A stretch of 64,000 nucleotides of DNA, from assembly GCA_942493315.1 (NCBI GenBank), contig OW818690.1:3404612-3468611 (forward strand), given 5' to 3'. Positions 42,821 through 52,414 of the stretch are shown here, one piece after another. Numbering within the stretch: the stretch's first letter is position 1; each line of letters opens with the position of its first letter. The notes beneath the pieces were generated by a model, which was not told the origin of the DNA, did not search any database, and worked only from the letters and a program-made list of their open reading frames with translations. A program made the translations under genes and the position numbers. Source of the DNA: UBA5429 sp942493315. GTDB lineage: Bacteria; Bacteroidota; Bacteroidia; Bacteroidales; WCHB1-69.

Positions 42821-44932
42821 ATGGAAATCATGGATCATAACATTCAAAAGTTAAACAAAACTCCTGAAGATATTCAGTTTTTTGATTTATTTGATCAGGA
42901 TGAAATTCAAAAATTGCAGGATCTATTTTCTGCAGCCAACAAAGTATCCTCCGTTATCATGGATCTGGAAGGAAATATGTTGACCAAACCAAGCAATTTC
43001 ACTCCATTGTGTAAGATGATCATGGAAAAATCGTCCAACGGTTCACCTGCCTGTTTTGCTTATGACCAGTGGAATAAAGATCATAATGATATCAACAACA
43101 CGACAGTATCTCCTTGCACATTAAGCGGATACTGGTTTGAAACCGCCTTTATCAGTGTTGGCGAGAAACCGATTGCCATCTGGCAAATGGGTCAAGTTCG
43201 CAGTCTCTCTTATGACATCAACCAAATTGAAGAGTATGCCAATAAATCGGGAATTGAAAAAACAACGTTTCTTCAAGCATTTTTAAAAGCGCCTGTTGTT
43301 TCAATTTATGAATTCGAGAACATAGCGAAGTTGTTTTTCACTATTGCGAATGAACTATCAGAAAAAGCGTATCGCAATTTGCAACTGAACCGACAAATTG
43401 ATGAAATTGAAAAGATCAATGGTGAACTAACTGAAAGTGAACAACGTTTTAAAGCTTTACATGATGCCTCTTTCGGAGGAATTGTAATCCATAGAAACGG
43501 GATCGTGATTGAATGTAATCAAGGATTATCAGATATCACCGGTTATGATCGTGAAGCTTTGATGGGAATAGATATCATCACATTAATTGATCCCGATTAC
43601 CTAGATTATGTGACTGACCAGATGAGCAACAAATCTGAAAAAGCTTATGAGGTGATGGGACTTCGTAAAAATGGGGATTCTTATCCTGTTAGGATTCAGG
43701 GTAAAAATGTATTTTATAAAGGGGAACCTGTCAGAACTGTAGAATTTAGAGATATTACAGAACAAAAATTAGCAGAAGCTGAATTGATCCGCAAAAAAGA
43801 GATGGCTGAGGAGAGTAACAGAGCAAAATCCGCTTTTATTGCCAATATGAGTCATGACATCAGAACTCCAATGAATGGAATTTTAGGATTTGCAGATCTT
43901 TTAAAAGACTCTCACATTACTCCCAAAGAGCAGCTCGAATATATCCAGATCATTGAAAATAGTGGAGCATTAATGTTGGAGATCATCAATGAGATCATTC
44001 ACATTTCCAAAATTGAAGCCGGGCTCATCAAAACCAACATATCCTCATTCAACATCAAAGAGTTACTTCAAAACAACTACAATAAATTTGAGCAAACCAT
44101 AAATCAAAAGGGAATTATTCTCAAATACTACGGTATCAATGCATTGAAGAACTTTATTGTGAAGTCGGATCAAGACAAAGTGGATGCTATTTTATACTAT
44201 GTATTAAAGTTTGGAATTCAAAACACCATTCAAGGGGGTGTTGAATTACAAGTAGTTGAAAAAGATCAAAAATTTGAATTTACGATTAAAGACACCGGAC
44301 TTGGGATCTCTCCTGAACGGGTTTCCACTATTTTCGACCGGTTCAGTGCAGATCAGTACTTAGAAAAATCTCATGAAAGCAGAGGTTTAGATTTAGTGAT
44401 TGCCAAATCGTACATTGAAATGTTAGGAGGAACGATTCATGTAAGCAGTCAGCTCGGATTTGGAACCACTATTTCATTTTCATTACCATTTGATTTTGAA
44501 AAATACAAAGATTCACCTGAAACCCATATAGGAGGACGCACTTTAAACATTGCCAATTTACAGGATTTGAAAGTCTTAATAGCTGAAGATGATGAAACAT
44601 CAGCCTTACTATTAAGTACTTATTTAAAACCATACACCAAAGTGATTTTACATGCGCCAAATGGTGAAAAAGCGGTTGAGATGGCACGCATGAATCCTGA
44701 TTTGGATTTAATCATGATGGACATTCAAATGCCATTATTGAATGGCTTTAACGCCACCAAGCAGATTCGTGAATTCAACAAGAGTGTAATAGTTATTGCG
44801 CAGACTGCCTTTGGTTTATCGGGAGATCGGGACAAAGCCTTAGAAGCAGGGTGTTCTGATTACATCTCCAAGCCGATCAAGAAAGAGGAGCTCAACGGCA
44901 TGCTCATCAAGTTCTTCCCGGAAAAGCTGTAA
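42821..44932 (+). CDS. PocR-PAS hybrid histidine kinase with receiver domain, ATPase part degenerate
   Basis: Domains in order: PocR-like ligand domain (residues 15-190, cysteines in LCKMI, SPACFAYD and SPCTLSGYW), PAS (about 205-315), HisKA with H345 in NMSHDIRTPMNG, HATPase (about 400-555) and a receiver with D634 in MMDIQMP. The receiver looks intact (EDDE, QTA, SKPI). The ATPase does not: the N-box Asn is Phe (YVLKFGIQNT) and the G2 box GTGLGL reads SRGLDL, while DTGLGIS is kept. No membrane helix is seen, so sensing is cytoplasmic. Loss of kinase activity is inferred. The start could also be the ATG at 42830. Confidence 0.92.
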   Translation: MEIMDHNIQKLNKTPEDIQFFDLFDQDEIQKLQDLFSAANKVSSVIMDLEGNMLTKPSNFTPLCKMIMEKSSNGSPACFAYDQWNKDHNDINNTTVSPCTLSGYWFETAFISVGEKPIAIWQMGQVRSLSYDINQIEEYANKSGIEKTTFLQAFLKAPVVSIYEFENIAKLFFTIANELSEKAYRNLQLNRQIDEIEKINGELTESEQRFKALHDASFGGIVIHRNGIVIECNQGLSDITGYDREALMGIDIITLIDPDYLDYVTDQMSNKSEKAYEVMGLRKNGDSYPVRIQGKNVFYKGEPVRTVEFRDITEQKLAEAELIRKKEMAEESNRAKSAFIANMSHDIRTPMNGILGFADLLKDSHITPKEQLEYIQIIENSGALMLEIINEIIHISKIEAGLIKTNISSFNIKELLQNNYNKFEQTINQKGIILKYYGINALKNFIVKSDQDKVDAILYYVLKFGIQNTIQGGVELQVVEKDQKFEFTIKDTGLGISPERVSTIFDRFSADQYLEKSHESRGLDLVIAKSYIEMLGGTIHVSSQLGFGTTISFSLPFDFEKYKDSPETHIGGRTLNIANLQDLKVLIAEDDETSALLLSTYLKPYTKVILHAPNGEKAVEMARMNPDLDLIMMDIQMPLLNGFNATKQIREFNKSVIVIAQTAFGLSGDRDKALEAGCSDYISKPIKKEELNGMLIKFFPEKL

Positions 44933-44935
44933 CTG

Positions 44936-45090
44936 CGGACTACAGACAACGGACTACAGACAACGGACTACGGACTACAGACTACGGACGAATGCAAAAT
45001 GAGCACACGAGCACATGAACACATTGAGCACACGAGCACATTGAGCATTCTGAGCACATGAGCATTCTGAGCAATCGAGCATTCCGAGTT
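44936..45090. repeat. short tandem repeats (GACTACGGACTACA and GAGCACATTGAGCA)
   Basis: Degenerate repeats of gactacggactacagac are followed by gagcacacgagcacattgagca. Both families recur near 50602 and 50984-51075. Nothing recognisable lies from 45091 to 45177. Confidence 0.75.
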
Positions 45091-45177
45091 TTGTTTTTAT
45101 TTACAAAAATAATTGGGAATCTAAGGTGAAAATGTTGGTTTTGATGTTTGATATATATCAAAAAAAATATGGTTCAA

Positions 45178-45210
45178 AATAAAAAAAGAGAACTTTTTAG
45201 AGCTCTCTTT
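45178..45210 (-). terminator. terminator after the amidase gene
   Basis: On the minus strand AAAGAGAGCT pairs with AGTTCTCTTT (one G-T wobble) around a CTAAAA loop and runs into T residues. It lies about 170 bp past the amidase stop. Confidence 0.7.
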
Positions 45211-45380
45211 AAAATTACTATTTGGGGTTGATTTACAATTTTGACAATATCGATGTTTAAACGACCAAAGAATGTAGAATTAGATAGTTGGCTTTCGTAA
45301 AAAAAATTTCTTTATCAATAACGAATCAATATTATTATTACTAAAGAATAAAACATTAATCTTTTACATAGCAAAAGGAA

Positions 45381-45893
45381 TTATTTGAAATTGGCTAAAT
45401 TTTTCAATAAATCAACCAATTCTTTTTGTGGATGTGGATCTGATTTGTCAGAAATTAATTGTTTATCTGAATATTTTTCATAAAAACAATATTTTTTGAA
45501 AGGTGTTTTTGCTGGATATTCGTAAATATTTAGGACTTTTCCAAACTTAGGATTACCAACCGGACACATTTCAGATGTGAGTGGCCCCCATGAATCTAAT
45601 TCAATTGAAATGGAAGAACTATCCAAATTTTTATATTTTAATCCAAATTTTTTAAAAACAACAGCTTTCAATCCTAGATGATAACCCCAATAATCAGTAG
45701 AGAAAAATTGATGAATTTCACCTTCTCTATCAATTATGAAATTAGTGGCAATTCTTCCAAGTGTATATTTCCACCATGCAACATCTCCATTTATCCCAGG
45801 TCCAGAAACAGTATGATGAATTACAATTTGAGATTTTTTAGAAATCTCTTTTACGTATTGATTGTCTGGAAATTGTTCAGAGATTATTTTCAT
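45381..45893 (-). CDS. N-acetylmuramoyl-L-alanine amidase (Amidase_2), apparently shortened
   Basis: The 170-residue protein has the Amidase_2 start: IVIHHTVSG (H26/H27), NFIIDREGEIHQFF, YWGYHLG (H72) and SISIELDSWGP. In relatives that I recall, a stretch of some 50 residues containing a second zinc histidine (GIxTHxxxR) precedes KSDPHPQ. Here YSDKQLISDKSDPHPQKEL joins these parts directly. An in-frame internal deletion is inferred; the enzyme may be inactive or bind peptidoglycan only. There is no signal peptide. It lies near a toxin-like RHS gene. Confidence 0.85.
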   Translation of the reverse strand: MKIISEQFPDNQYVKEISKKSQIVIHHTVSGPGINGDVAWWKYTLGRIATNFIIDREGEIHQFFSTDYWGYHLGLKAVVFKKFGLKYKNLDSSSISIELDSWGPLTSEMCPVGNPKFGKVLNIYEYPAKTPFKKYCFYEKYSDKQLISDKSDPHPQKELVDLLKNLANFK

Positions 45894-46038
45894 TTTATAT
45901 TACAAATTATTATTTTATTATTCTTTTATTTTTATCAAATATTTTAATAATAGTAAGATATTTTTTTTAATTCACTTTTTTTGATTTGATAAATACACCT
46001 ATTTCATCATTAGTAAAAATATTAATACTATAAATTTA

Positions 46039-47172
46039 CTAAAAAAAGGATTTTGCTTTAAAGTTGTTACATCTTGTAATTTTAACATTTGGTAAGGCTT
46101 TTCTGAATGATTGAATTATTGAATCCGGTGTATAATATGAGAATTCAATATATTCAACATTAACTAATTTGTAAATAATCTGAGGAATCTCCTTTTGCTC
46201 AACTATTTGTAATGTAGTTAAATGAGGGATTTGTGATATGACTTCAATATTTTCATCATTCAAATACAATATTTGTAGCGATTGTAATGATTTAAGTTGT
46301 GAAATCTCTTTAGGTAAAGAAATATAATTTCTTTTGTCATATCTATTTTCTGGTAGAATACTTAAAAATTTTAAATTTAATAAATAAGTTAAATTTGGAA
46401 TAACATTACTGTTGTTTTTAATTTCTAAAAACAAAAATTCAGTAGAAGTTGGAAATTTCAATGATTGATTTTTATTAATCACAAAATGAATATATTTAAC
46501 GTTAGGAGGGAAAACAATAGAGTATTGAGATGTATTCGAATAATCGAGAAATTTAAAATACTCCAATTTATGTAGTTTTGAATAATCCAATATACTGTTT
46601 CTTTTAATTTTTTCAGCCAATATATATAGACTTTTCAATGAGAGATCAAATTGATTGATATCAATATTTGTAGGTAGTTCACAATGATCAAGATCTAAAG
46701 AAATCAATGGAATGTTCCATTTTGAAATTTGATATTTTGTACAGTTTATTCCCTGAATTTCTAAAAACTTTAAATTATTCATTTCTGCAAGAATTGTATC
46801 GGTCAGGGGAAGATAATATTGTAAACATTTTAATGATACAATACTATCATGATAAAAATAAAATAATTCAATTGGATAACTATTAAGCAAATTATTTTTG
46901 GAATAACCTCTTTTATTTATTCCATTAATGATAGAACTATCTATATCCATGTTACTATCTAAGACCCCTTTAAAATAACTTATTGATTTTGTATTTGAAG
47001 AATTAATATAAAGATAATGGACAACATCATATTCTATATAACATGGATATTGAGTTAAATTAAAATATTCCTTATTTAATAAAATTTCATAAGTTTGAAT
47101 ATCAGGCAACTGTCCGAATACTATTGAACTATATAGTATCAAATATGTCACAATTAATTTTATTTTATTCAT
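46039..47172 (-). CDS. exported leucine-rich-repeat protein
   Basis: A signal peptide (MNKIKLIVTYLILYSSIVFGQ) is followed by LRR-like units in the second half: LKFLEIQGINCTKYQ, LISLDLDHCELP, LKSLYIL, LKFLSILPENR and LQSLQILYLNDENIEVISQIPHLTTLQI. Length 377 residues. The start lies two bases after the stop of the RHS/zincin gene, so both are on one transcript. It could be a partner, inhibitor or immunity protein for that gene. No family was recognised beyond LRR. Confidence 0.75.
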   Translation of the reverse strand: MNKIKLIVTYLILYSSIVFGQLPDIQTYEILLNKEYFNLTQYPCYIEYDVVHYLYINSSNTKSISYFKGVLDSNMDIDSSIINGINKRGYSKNNLLNSYPIELFYFYHDSIVSLKCLQYYLPLTDTILAEMNNLKFLEIQGINCTKYQISKWNIPLISLDLDHCELPTNIDINQFDLSLKSLYILAEKIKRNSILDYSKLHKLEYFKFLDYSNTSQYSIVFPPNVKYIHFVINKNQSLKFPTSTEFLFLEIKNNSNVIPNLTYLLNLKFLSILPENRYDKRNYISLPKEISQLKSLQSLQILYLNDENIEVISQIPHLTTLQIVEQKEIPQIIYKLVNVEYIEFSYYTPDSIIQSFRKALPNVKITRCNNFKAKSFF

Positions 47173-47174
47173 AA

Positions 47175-48440
47175 TTATTGTTTAAAAAATCGCATTAAAT
47201 CATTATTAATTATCTTTGTAGATCTACTTGATTCGTGAAAAGCTTCTTTATGTATATTAGTTTCATTCTTTGGAGTAATACTTGATCCAAGATCAAATGT
47301 AAAATGGGTTCCCATAATTAAACGCGCATTACCTAAATTTTTGTTTGTAGGATAAAATTCACCTTTGCTATTAACATTTCCAACAACGACTCTTAATCCT
47401 TCAATTTTTGCAAAGTTACTATCAGATATGTTAAAATTATTGGTCTGCCAAGTAATAACTATAGGTGCGATATGTCGAGGTTCTTTTTTATGTTCAAAAA
47501 CATATGAGAGTTGCTTTTGTGTCAAAAAAGATCCGTTTCTTCCCATTAAATTACTTCTTGAAAAATCTTTTTTCATATAAAGAGCCATTGCGCCAATATC
47601 ATGAAGTCTCCTAAATCCGTCAAGAACGAAAAACCTAACATTTCTATCTGATAATCCTAATAAATGTCCAAGTTCATGACCTGCTTCAGATGCTAGATTT
47701 TTAGAATCGTAATACATATATCCTGTATTTCCATTAACATATGATCTACCAGGAATTGCTCTTTTGTCGGCTTCACTACCATTACCTACCTTAATAAAAA
47801 ACTCATATGAGCCAAGATCATTTTCTGTTTTTCCATCTGCAAATACAAATTGAACTTCATCTACATTAACTGACATTCCATTATATGTATAAGAGTTCCA
47901 AGTATCTCTAACATTTGCTTTAAACGCATCAATATATTCTTGTTGTTCTTCAGGAGTTAATTCTAATTTGTCTTCAAATTGAAAATAAAATGTAGCTTTA
48001 ATTTTTCCAGTATTTTTGTCAGGTTCCCCTCCATCCAAATCAATATAAGTAATCGGTTTATTTCCTGCATACTGGAACGGTGTGTAATAAGGATACTTAA
48101 ACTGCAACGGATCCACATTAATAAACCTGCACAACCATGCCGCGTAGTAGCGCATTCCATAATAATATAGTCCAGTTTCTTCATCACGTTCTTTGCCACA
48201 GTACTTGTACCGTTTTAATGAAAAGCTTTTATCTTCCCAACTATGATGATAAGTGTCCAGTTCTAATGGAGTGTCAATATTGGCTAATCCTCCTAATCCA
48301 ATAGCACTGGCTATCCTTTCAGAACCTGCATAGTAATGTTTGGTATAACCCTGATGTTTGGCAACTATATAAGGACTGGAATATAGTGTTTCTTCCTTAA
48401 ACCTAGCTATATTAAACCAATTTCCATTAATGTTCATCAT
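47175..48440 (-). CDS. orphan RHS-core protein with C-terminal zincin (metallopeptidase) toxin-like domain
   Basis: Residues 75-140 are the RHS-associated core: YKYCGKERDEETGLYYYGMRYYAAW, then RFINVDPLQFKYPYYTPFQYAGNKPITYIDLDG. After this junction comes a variable domain with AGHELGHLLGLSD (HExxH plus a third ligand, zincin fold) near residue 258. In full RHS toxins this domain is the effector tip, preceded by over 1000 residues of YD repeats; here the gene starts about 75 residues before the core. A -7 box 28 bp upstream shows that the short form is a genuine gene start or a re-promoted fragment. There is no signal peptide. Confidence 0.88.
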   Translation of the reverse strand: MMNINGNWFNIARFKEETLYSSPYIVAKHQGYTKHYYAGSERIASAIGLGGLANIDTPLELDTYHHSWEDKSFSLKRYKYCGKERDEETGLYYYGMRYYAAWLCRFINVDPLQFKYPYYTPFQYAGNKPITYIDLDGGEPDKNTGKIKATFYFQFEDKLELTPEEQQEYIDAFKANVRDTWNSYTYNGMSVNVDEVQFVFADGKTENDLGSYEFFIKVGNGSEADKRAIPGRSYVNGNTGYMYYDSKNLASEAGHELGHLLGLSDRNVRFFVLDGFRRLHDIGAMALYMKKDFSRSNLMGRNGSFLTQKQLSYVFEHKKEPRHIAPIVITWQTNNFNISDSNFAKIEGLRVVVGNVNSKGEFYPTNKNLGNARLIMGTHFTFDLGSSITPKNETNIHKEAFHESSRSTKIINNDLMRFFKQ

Positions 48441-48467
48441 ATTATTTCAATGTTGATTCACATGCGA

Positions 48468-48475
48468 CAAATATA
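48468..48475 (-). promoter_or_regulatory. -7 box for the RHS-zincin gene
   Basis: TATATTTG on the minus strand, 27 bp before the ATG at 48440 and 44 bp beyond the 3' end of the group II intron. Confidence 0.6.
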
Positions 48476-48565
48476 CAACTTTTTTAATAACGTAAGCTTT
48501 TCTTTCTTTTATTTTACCGGTAGAGTAGAGAGAGGAGCAGCAACGAGGCTACTCCCACCCCCTCG

Positions 48566-48603
<38 letters not shown>

Positions 48604-48630
48604 TATAAACTTCGTCGCAAGCATTCACAG

Positions 48631-50022
48631 TTAAGTCCTTACTAAAATGTATTTAGTCGGGTCGATCAGTCCATATTTGGTGACTAAGACCTTAAAGGCA
48701 TTTTGTCGGTATAACCTACATTTTCTTTGACTTTTTCGCTTGTAGTATTTTGTAAGTTTGTTGTTAAGATAAAATCTTAATCTTCTTTTACTCATTGCAG
48801 GATAACAAGCATTATCCATGCTGAAGTAGTTGATCCACCCCCTGAGTATTGAATTTAGATCTGTGGACACTTGTTTTGCATTACAGTGTCCATGTGTTCT
48901 AAGGTAATCACTAACCTTATCTCGGATCTTCTTTTCTGACTTTTTACTAGGACAGATATTCCAATAACTGAAGTTTCGTCCTTTAATATCTTTGTCATAT
49001 CTTACTGTACATCCAAGAAAGTCAAAACTAGCTGTGGTAGCATCTACTAGGCGGGTTTTCTCACTATTAATTGATAATTCCATCCGTTGTATGATCTCTT
49101 CCAATTTGGTTCTGACTTGTTCTGTTATTGATTTACCCATAATCACAAAATCATCTGCATATCTTACAATACTACATCCATATTTTTGAAATAGATTCTT
49201 TGCATTATCCACTATTCTATCTAAGAGGTTGAGATAGACGTTAGCCAAAAGTGGAGAGATTACTCCTCCTTGTGGCGTTCCTGTCTTATTCTTCTTTCCT
49301 CCTTTTAGTTGTCCATTTTCCAGCACGGGTGCTTTTAGCCATTTATCTACAAGCTTGAGCATCCTCGGATCGGTAATCCTCTCCTTTAGTGCTATGAATA
49401 ACTTCTCGTGGGGTATCGTATCAAAGTATTTACTTAAATCTGCATCATAAACCTCTGTTTTTCCTGCTTTCAAGTTTTCTTTGATTCTTCCCATTGCATC
49501 TCGCGAGCTCCTTTCTGGTCTAAAACCATAAGAGTTCTCCGAAAAATCTGCTTCAAAAATAGGTTCAAGTATCATTTTACATACTGTTTGTGCTATTCGA
49601 TCTCTCACTGTTGGAATACCTAATGGACGTTTGCCTCCGTTCGCTTTATCTATTTCCACCCTCTTGACGGGTAAAGGTTTATAGGTTTGCTTGCGCAACT
49701 CTTCCCCCAACTCCTCTAAATAGCTTTCTACTCCTTGTTGTTCTATCATGGCTATGCTTATTCCATCTACTCCTGGTGCGCCTCCATTGGATTTGACCTG
49801 TTTCCACGCCTCTTTTAGCATATATTTCAAAAACATCTTGTCGTATAGTACATAAAATTTATACTGTTTATCCTGCTTGGCTTTTTGATATAGTTTACTC
49901 TGCAAGGTAAATACTCTTTCTGCATCTGACATCTCCTTTTTCTTCCTTTTGAAGAGTTCGGGTTGATCTTCTGCTTCTACTCTTTGTTGATACTTGTTTC
50001 TCAATTCTGTCGATTTTTCCAT
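48631..50022 (-). CDS. ltrA: group II intron reverse transcriptase/maturase
   Basis: The 463-residue protein has the RT blocks in order: AWKQVKSNGGAPGVDGIS, KRPLGIPTVRDRIAQ, YGFRPERSSRDAM, DADLSKYFDTIPHEKL, GTPQGGVISPLLANVYLNLLD and the catalytic RYADDFVIM. The maturase (X) domain follows (ILRGWINYFSM). It ends without an HNH endonuclease domain, so mobility would use nicked or single-stranded targets. It helps the intron RNA fold and splice. Confidence 0.96.
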   Translation of the reverse strand: MEKSTELRNKYQQRVEAEDQPELFKRKKKEMSDAERVFTLQSKLYQKAKQDKQYKFYVLYDKMFLKYMLKEAWKQVKSNGGAPGVDGISIAMIEQQGVESYLEELGEELRKQTYKPLPVKRVEIDKANGGKRPLGIPTVRDRIAQTVCKMILEPIFEADFSENSYGFRPERSSRDAMGRIKENLKAGKTEVYDADLSKYFDTIPHEKLFIALKERITDPRMLKLVDKWLKAPVLENGQLKGGKKNKTGTPQGGVISPLLANVYLNLLDRIVDNAKNLFQKYGCSIVRYADDFVIMGKSITEQVRTKLEEIIQRMELSINSEKTRLVDATTASFDFLGCTVRYDKDIKGRNFSYWNICPSKKSEKKIRDKVSDYLRTHGHCNAKQVSTDLNSILRGWINYFSMDNACYPAMSKRRLRFYLNNKLTKYYKRKSQRKCRLYRQNAFKVLVTKYGLIDPTKYILVRT

Positions 50023-50473
50023 TGTTATAAACTTTATTTATAGTAATGTCCCTTCGCTATCCCCGCTTTTACCTTTTCGGGGGTCATCACTACTATGGAC
50101 ATATCCGACTCCCTCGTCTGTGTTTGACTTACACTCCGTTAGGGGATCCCACGTTCATGTGCTACCTTTGATACACACGCAACAACATACTACTCCGGAC
50201 AGTCCCGTTGGTTACACCGTTTAAAGATCTTTTATCTGTTTTTCTAAACCAACGTGGTTACAGGTTTCAGCACCTTTGGAAGCTTGACCACTGTCAACTT
50301 GGCGTAACGAAGCCTTACTGTTGCAGCTTATGTATCCGCTCATTGCGAGCTTTAATGTATTCGTTTCCTCCTACATTATCGCAATGGCTTCAACCTGAAC
50401 GGCAAATTGGGTTGATTGTAACTTTCATACAATTAGGTATTTAATTAATATATACACACGCCTCGTGGCGCAC

Positions 50474-50710
50474 CAAAGGACACCAAGAAATTATATCACA
50501 GAGAACTGAATGAAAAACCCTCAGCGGTCTCAGCGATCTCAGCGAGAAAAAATTTCAATTTATTATTCCGAGAAAGTGTTGGAAAGTCGGCTGACAGCGG
50601 ACTACAGACGAATGAATGAAAAATGAGTAATGAATAATGAATAATGAATAATGAAAAATGAAAAATGAAAAATGAAAAATGAAGAATGAAAAATTTAGTG
50701 CAATTTCGAA
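50474..50710. repeat. short repeats flanking the intron's 5' side
   Basis: The stretch contains CACCAAAGGACACCAAG, a piece of the 79-bp repeat family (gcggtctcagcgatctcagcgagaaa, about 50522-50550), a gactacagac piece, and AATGAATAATGAATAATGAAAAATG repeats. The open frame here is repeat-derived and rejected. Confidence 0.75.
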
Positions 50711-50774
50711 CTAACTTCGTCGAACGTTTAACGTCGAACTTCTCCCGTCTCCATACTCTCGTCACCAGTCAAAA

Positions 50775-50975
50775 AAAACCGCTTGCGGTTTTGAATGCGT
50801 TAGGGATGTGGAGGGCGCGAAGCGGTACGAACCGGAACGAGCGCCGCGATGATTGAACTGTTGTGGGGATCAATATCTTAAGCGTAGTGCGGTGAAGTAC
50901 GGGAGCGAAGCGGACCCCGGAACAAGCCCGACGGCAGCCGGGTTGGGTCGTGGGTTGGCTGGTGCCGGAACGCCC
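50775..50975 (+). repeat. GC-rich structured interspersed element, copy 2
   Basis: This is a close relative of 1097-1292. It starts with a hairpin AAAACCGC-TT-GCGGTTTT, then GCGTTAGGGAT at 50797, and ends GCCGGAACGCCC at 50975. The nested GGCGC/GCGCC and CGGT-acga-ACCG stems and the ACGGGAGCGAAGCGGACCCCGG block are conserved. Where the copies differ, pairing is kept: the first stem is longer, and the last stem extends from CGGC/GCCG to CGGCA/TGCCG. That pattern favours a structure under selection or a recently spread palindromic element. Confidence 0.6.
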
Positions 50976-50981
50976 AGAAAA

Positions 50982-51075
50982 AAAGACTACAGACTACGGA
51001 CTACAGACTACAGACGAATGAATAATGAATAATGAATAATGAGCACATTGAGCATACGAGCACATTGAGCATTCG
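50982..51075. repeat. GACTACAGACT and GAGCACATTGAGCA repeats
   Basis: The same short repeat families as at 44936-45090 lie between the structured element and the stop of the ABC permease gene. Confidence 0.75.
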
Positions 51076-51076
51076 G

Positions 51077-52414
51077 TTAGTATCTCAACCACTTAAAGAG
51101 TTCCTTGTAAGTGATCTTTTTGCCGTACATGAGGATCCCTACGCGGTAAATCTTGGCGGCAAACCATACACAGAAGATGAAAAAGATCACACATATTGCC
51201 ATCGAGGATAACAACTGAACTAAAGGTACTCCTGAGGGTAATCGTATGAGCATCGCTACCGGTGAAGTTAACGGAATCATGGACATCCAGAACGCTAACG
51301 GTCCGTTGGGATCTTCGGTTATGGGAACTAACAACATGATGGTTAATATCAATGGAATGGTAACCGGTAATGTAAATTGTTGTGAATCTGTTTCATTATC
51401 TACAGCTGATCCGACTGCAGCAAATAGAGCCGCATAGATTAAATAGCCAAAAATAAAGTAGAAAAGGAAACTTAACAATAATACTGTAAACGATACATTA
51501 AAATACATATCAATAAGTGTAAATATCGATGTGGTGGGCATTTGTTCAGCACCAATAGCGGAGATCTGACTTTGAGCGGCAATGGCTGCTTCCTGTCCTC
51601 CCATTTGTTGCATTAAAGCTTGAGATTGAAATAGATCCGGAACTACAAATTGCGCTCCGTAAATAAATACAAACGTTAATCCTACCCAAATCAAAAACTG
51701 AGTCAGTCCAACCATGGCAATCCCAATAATTTTTCCCATCATCAGCTCCATCGGTTTCACTGATGAGATGAGAACTTCCACAATTCTGTTGGTTTTCTCT
51801 TCCAAAACACCTCTCAAAACCTGAGAGGCAAACATAAAGATGAAGAAATAGATCGCAATACCGCTAAACATCCCAACAACTCTGGAGATCTCAGCCTGAG
51901 TTTGTTTCTCCTGACCAGCTTCATCAATTTTAATATTGGCCACTGAAGAGCGGGTTAAATTTTTCAGTTTCTCATATTTTTCAGGATCCACTTTAAAAGT
52001 ATCCACTAACAGTTTATCAAATAACAATTTATCCATTTGACTTTCAATATTGGAATTAAAAGTCATGGATGGTTCATCGCTGTAATACAGATTGGATTGG
52101 ATCATTTGAGTTCCTTTCAAAATATGAAGGACTGCATCGTATCCATTGCTAAGTGCTTCTTTTTTAATCACATCAATATCCCCTGAACGGTAGGCGAACG
52201 TAGTTTTTTCGTTATCGCTGAATCGATTGATAAAAAACTCATTATCATCAACCACCATCACCTTCATGGTTTTCTGGGTTTCATTTGCTACAATAACAGG
52301 AACCACAATCAATGCCGCCAAAAGGAGAGGTGCAATGATGGTCATAATAATAAACGATTTTTTCTTAACTCTGGTAAGATATTCGCGGGCTATAATAAAT
52401 TTGATCTTATTCAT
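51077..52414 (-). CDS. ABC-2 type exporter permease (NatB-like)
   Basis: The 445-residue membrane protein opens with the ABC-2 signature IAREYLTRVKKKSFIIMTIIAPLLLAALIVVPV (first helix), then a large extracytoplasmic loop of about 150 residues. A cluster of helices from about residue 180 follows (GIAIYFFIFMFASQVLRGVLEEKTNRIVEVLISSVKP, the conserved coupling region). Its start overlaps the stop of the ATPase gene by one base. Together they form a NatAB-like exporter of unknown substrate. Confidence 0.92.
   Translation of the reverse strand: MNKIKFIIAREYLTRVKKKSFIIMTIIAPLLLAALIVVPVIVANETQKTMKVMVVDDNEFFINRFSDNEKTTFAYRSGDIDVIKKEALSNGYDAVLHILKGTQMIQSNLYYSDEPSMTFNSNIESQMDKLLFDKLLVDTFKVDPEKYEKLKNLTRSSVANIKIDEAGQEKQTQAEISRVVGMFSGIAIYFFIFMFASQVLRGVLEEKTNRIVEVLISSVKPMELMMGKIIGIAMVGLTQFLIWVGLTFVFIYGAQFVVPDLFQSQALMQQMGGQEAAIAAQSQISAIGAEQMPTTSIFTLIDMYFNVSFTVLLLSFLFYFIFGYLIYAALFAAVGSAVDNETDSQQFTLPVTIPLILTIMLLVPITEDPNGPLAFWMSMIPLTSPVAMLIRLPSGVPLVQLLSSMAICVIFFIFCVWFAAKIYRVGILMYGKKITYKELFKWLRY

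Noticed and set aside
45381..48440. Prophage remnant (amidase plus neighbours)
   Set aside because: No phage structural, integrase or terminase genes are present; RHS and LRR genes fit an antagonism patch better.
50496..50765. 89-residue minus-strand frame upstream of the intron
   Set aside because: It reads through AATGAATAATG repeats (FIFHFS...), so it is repeat-derived.
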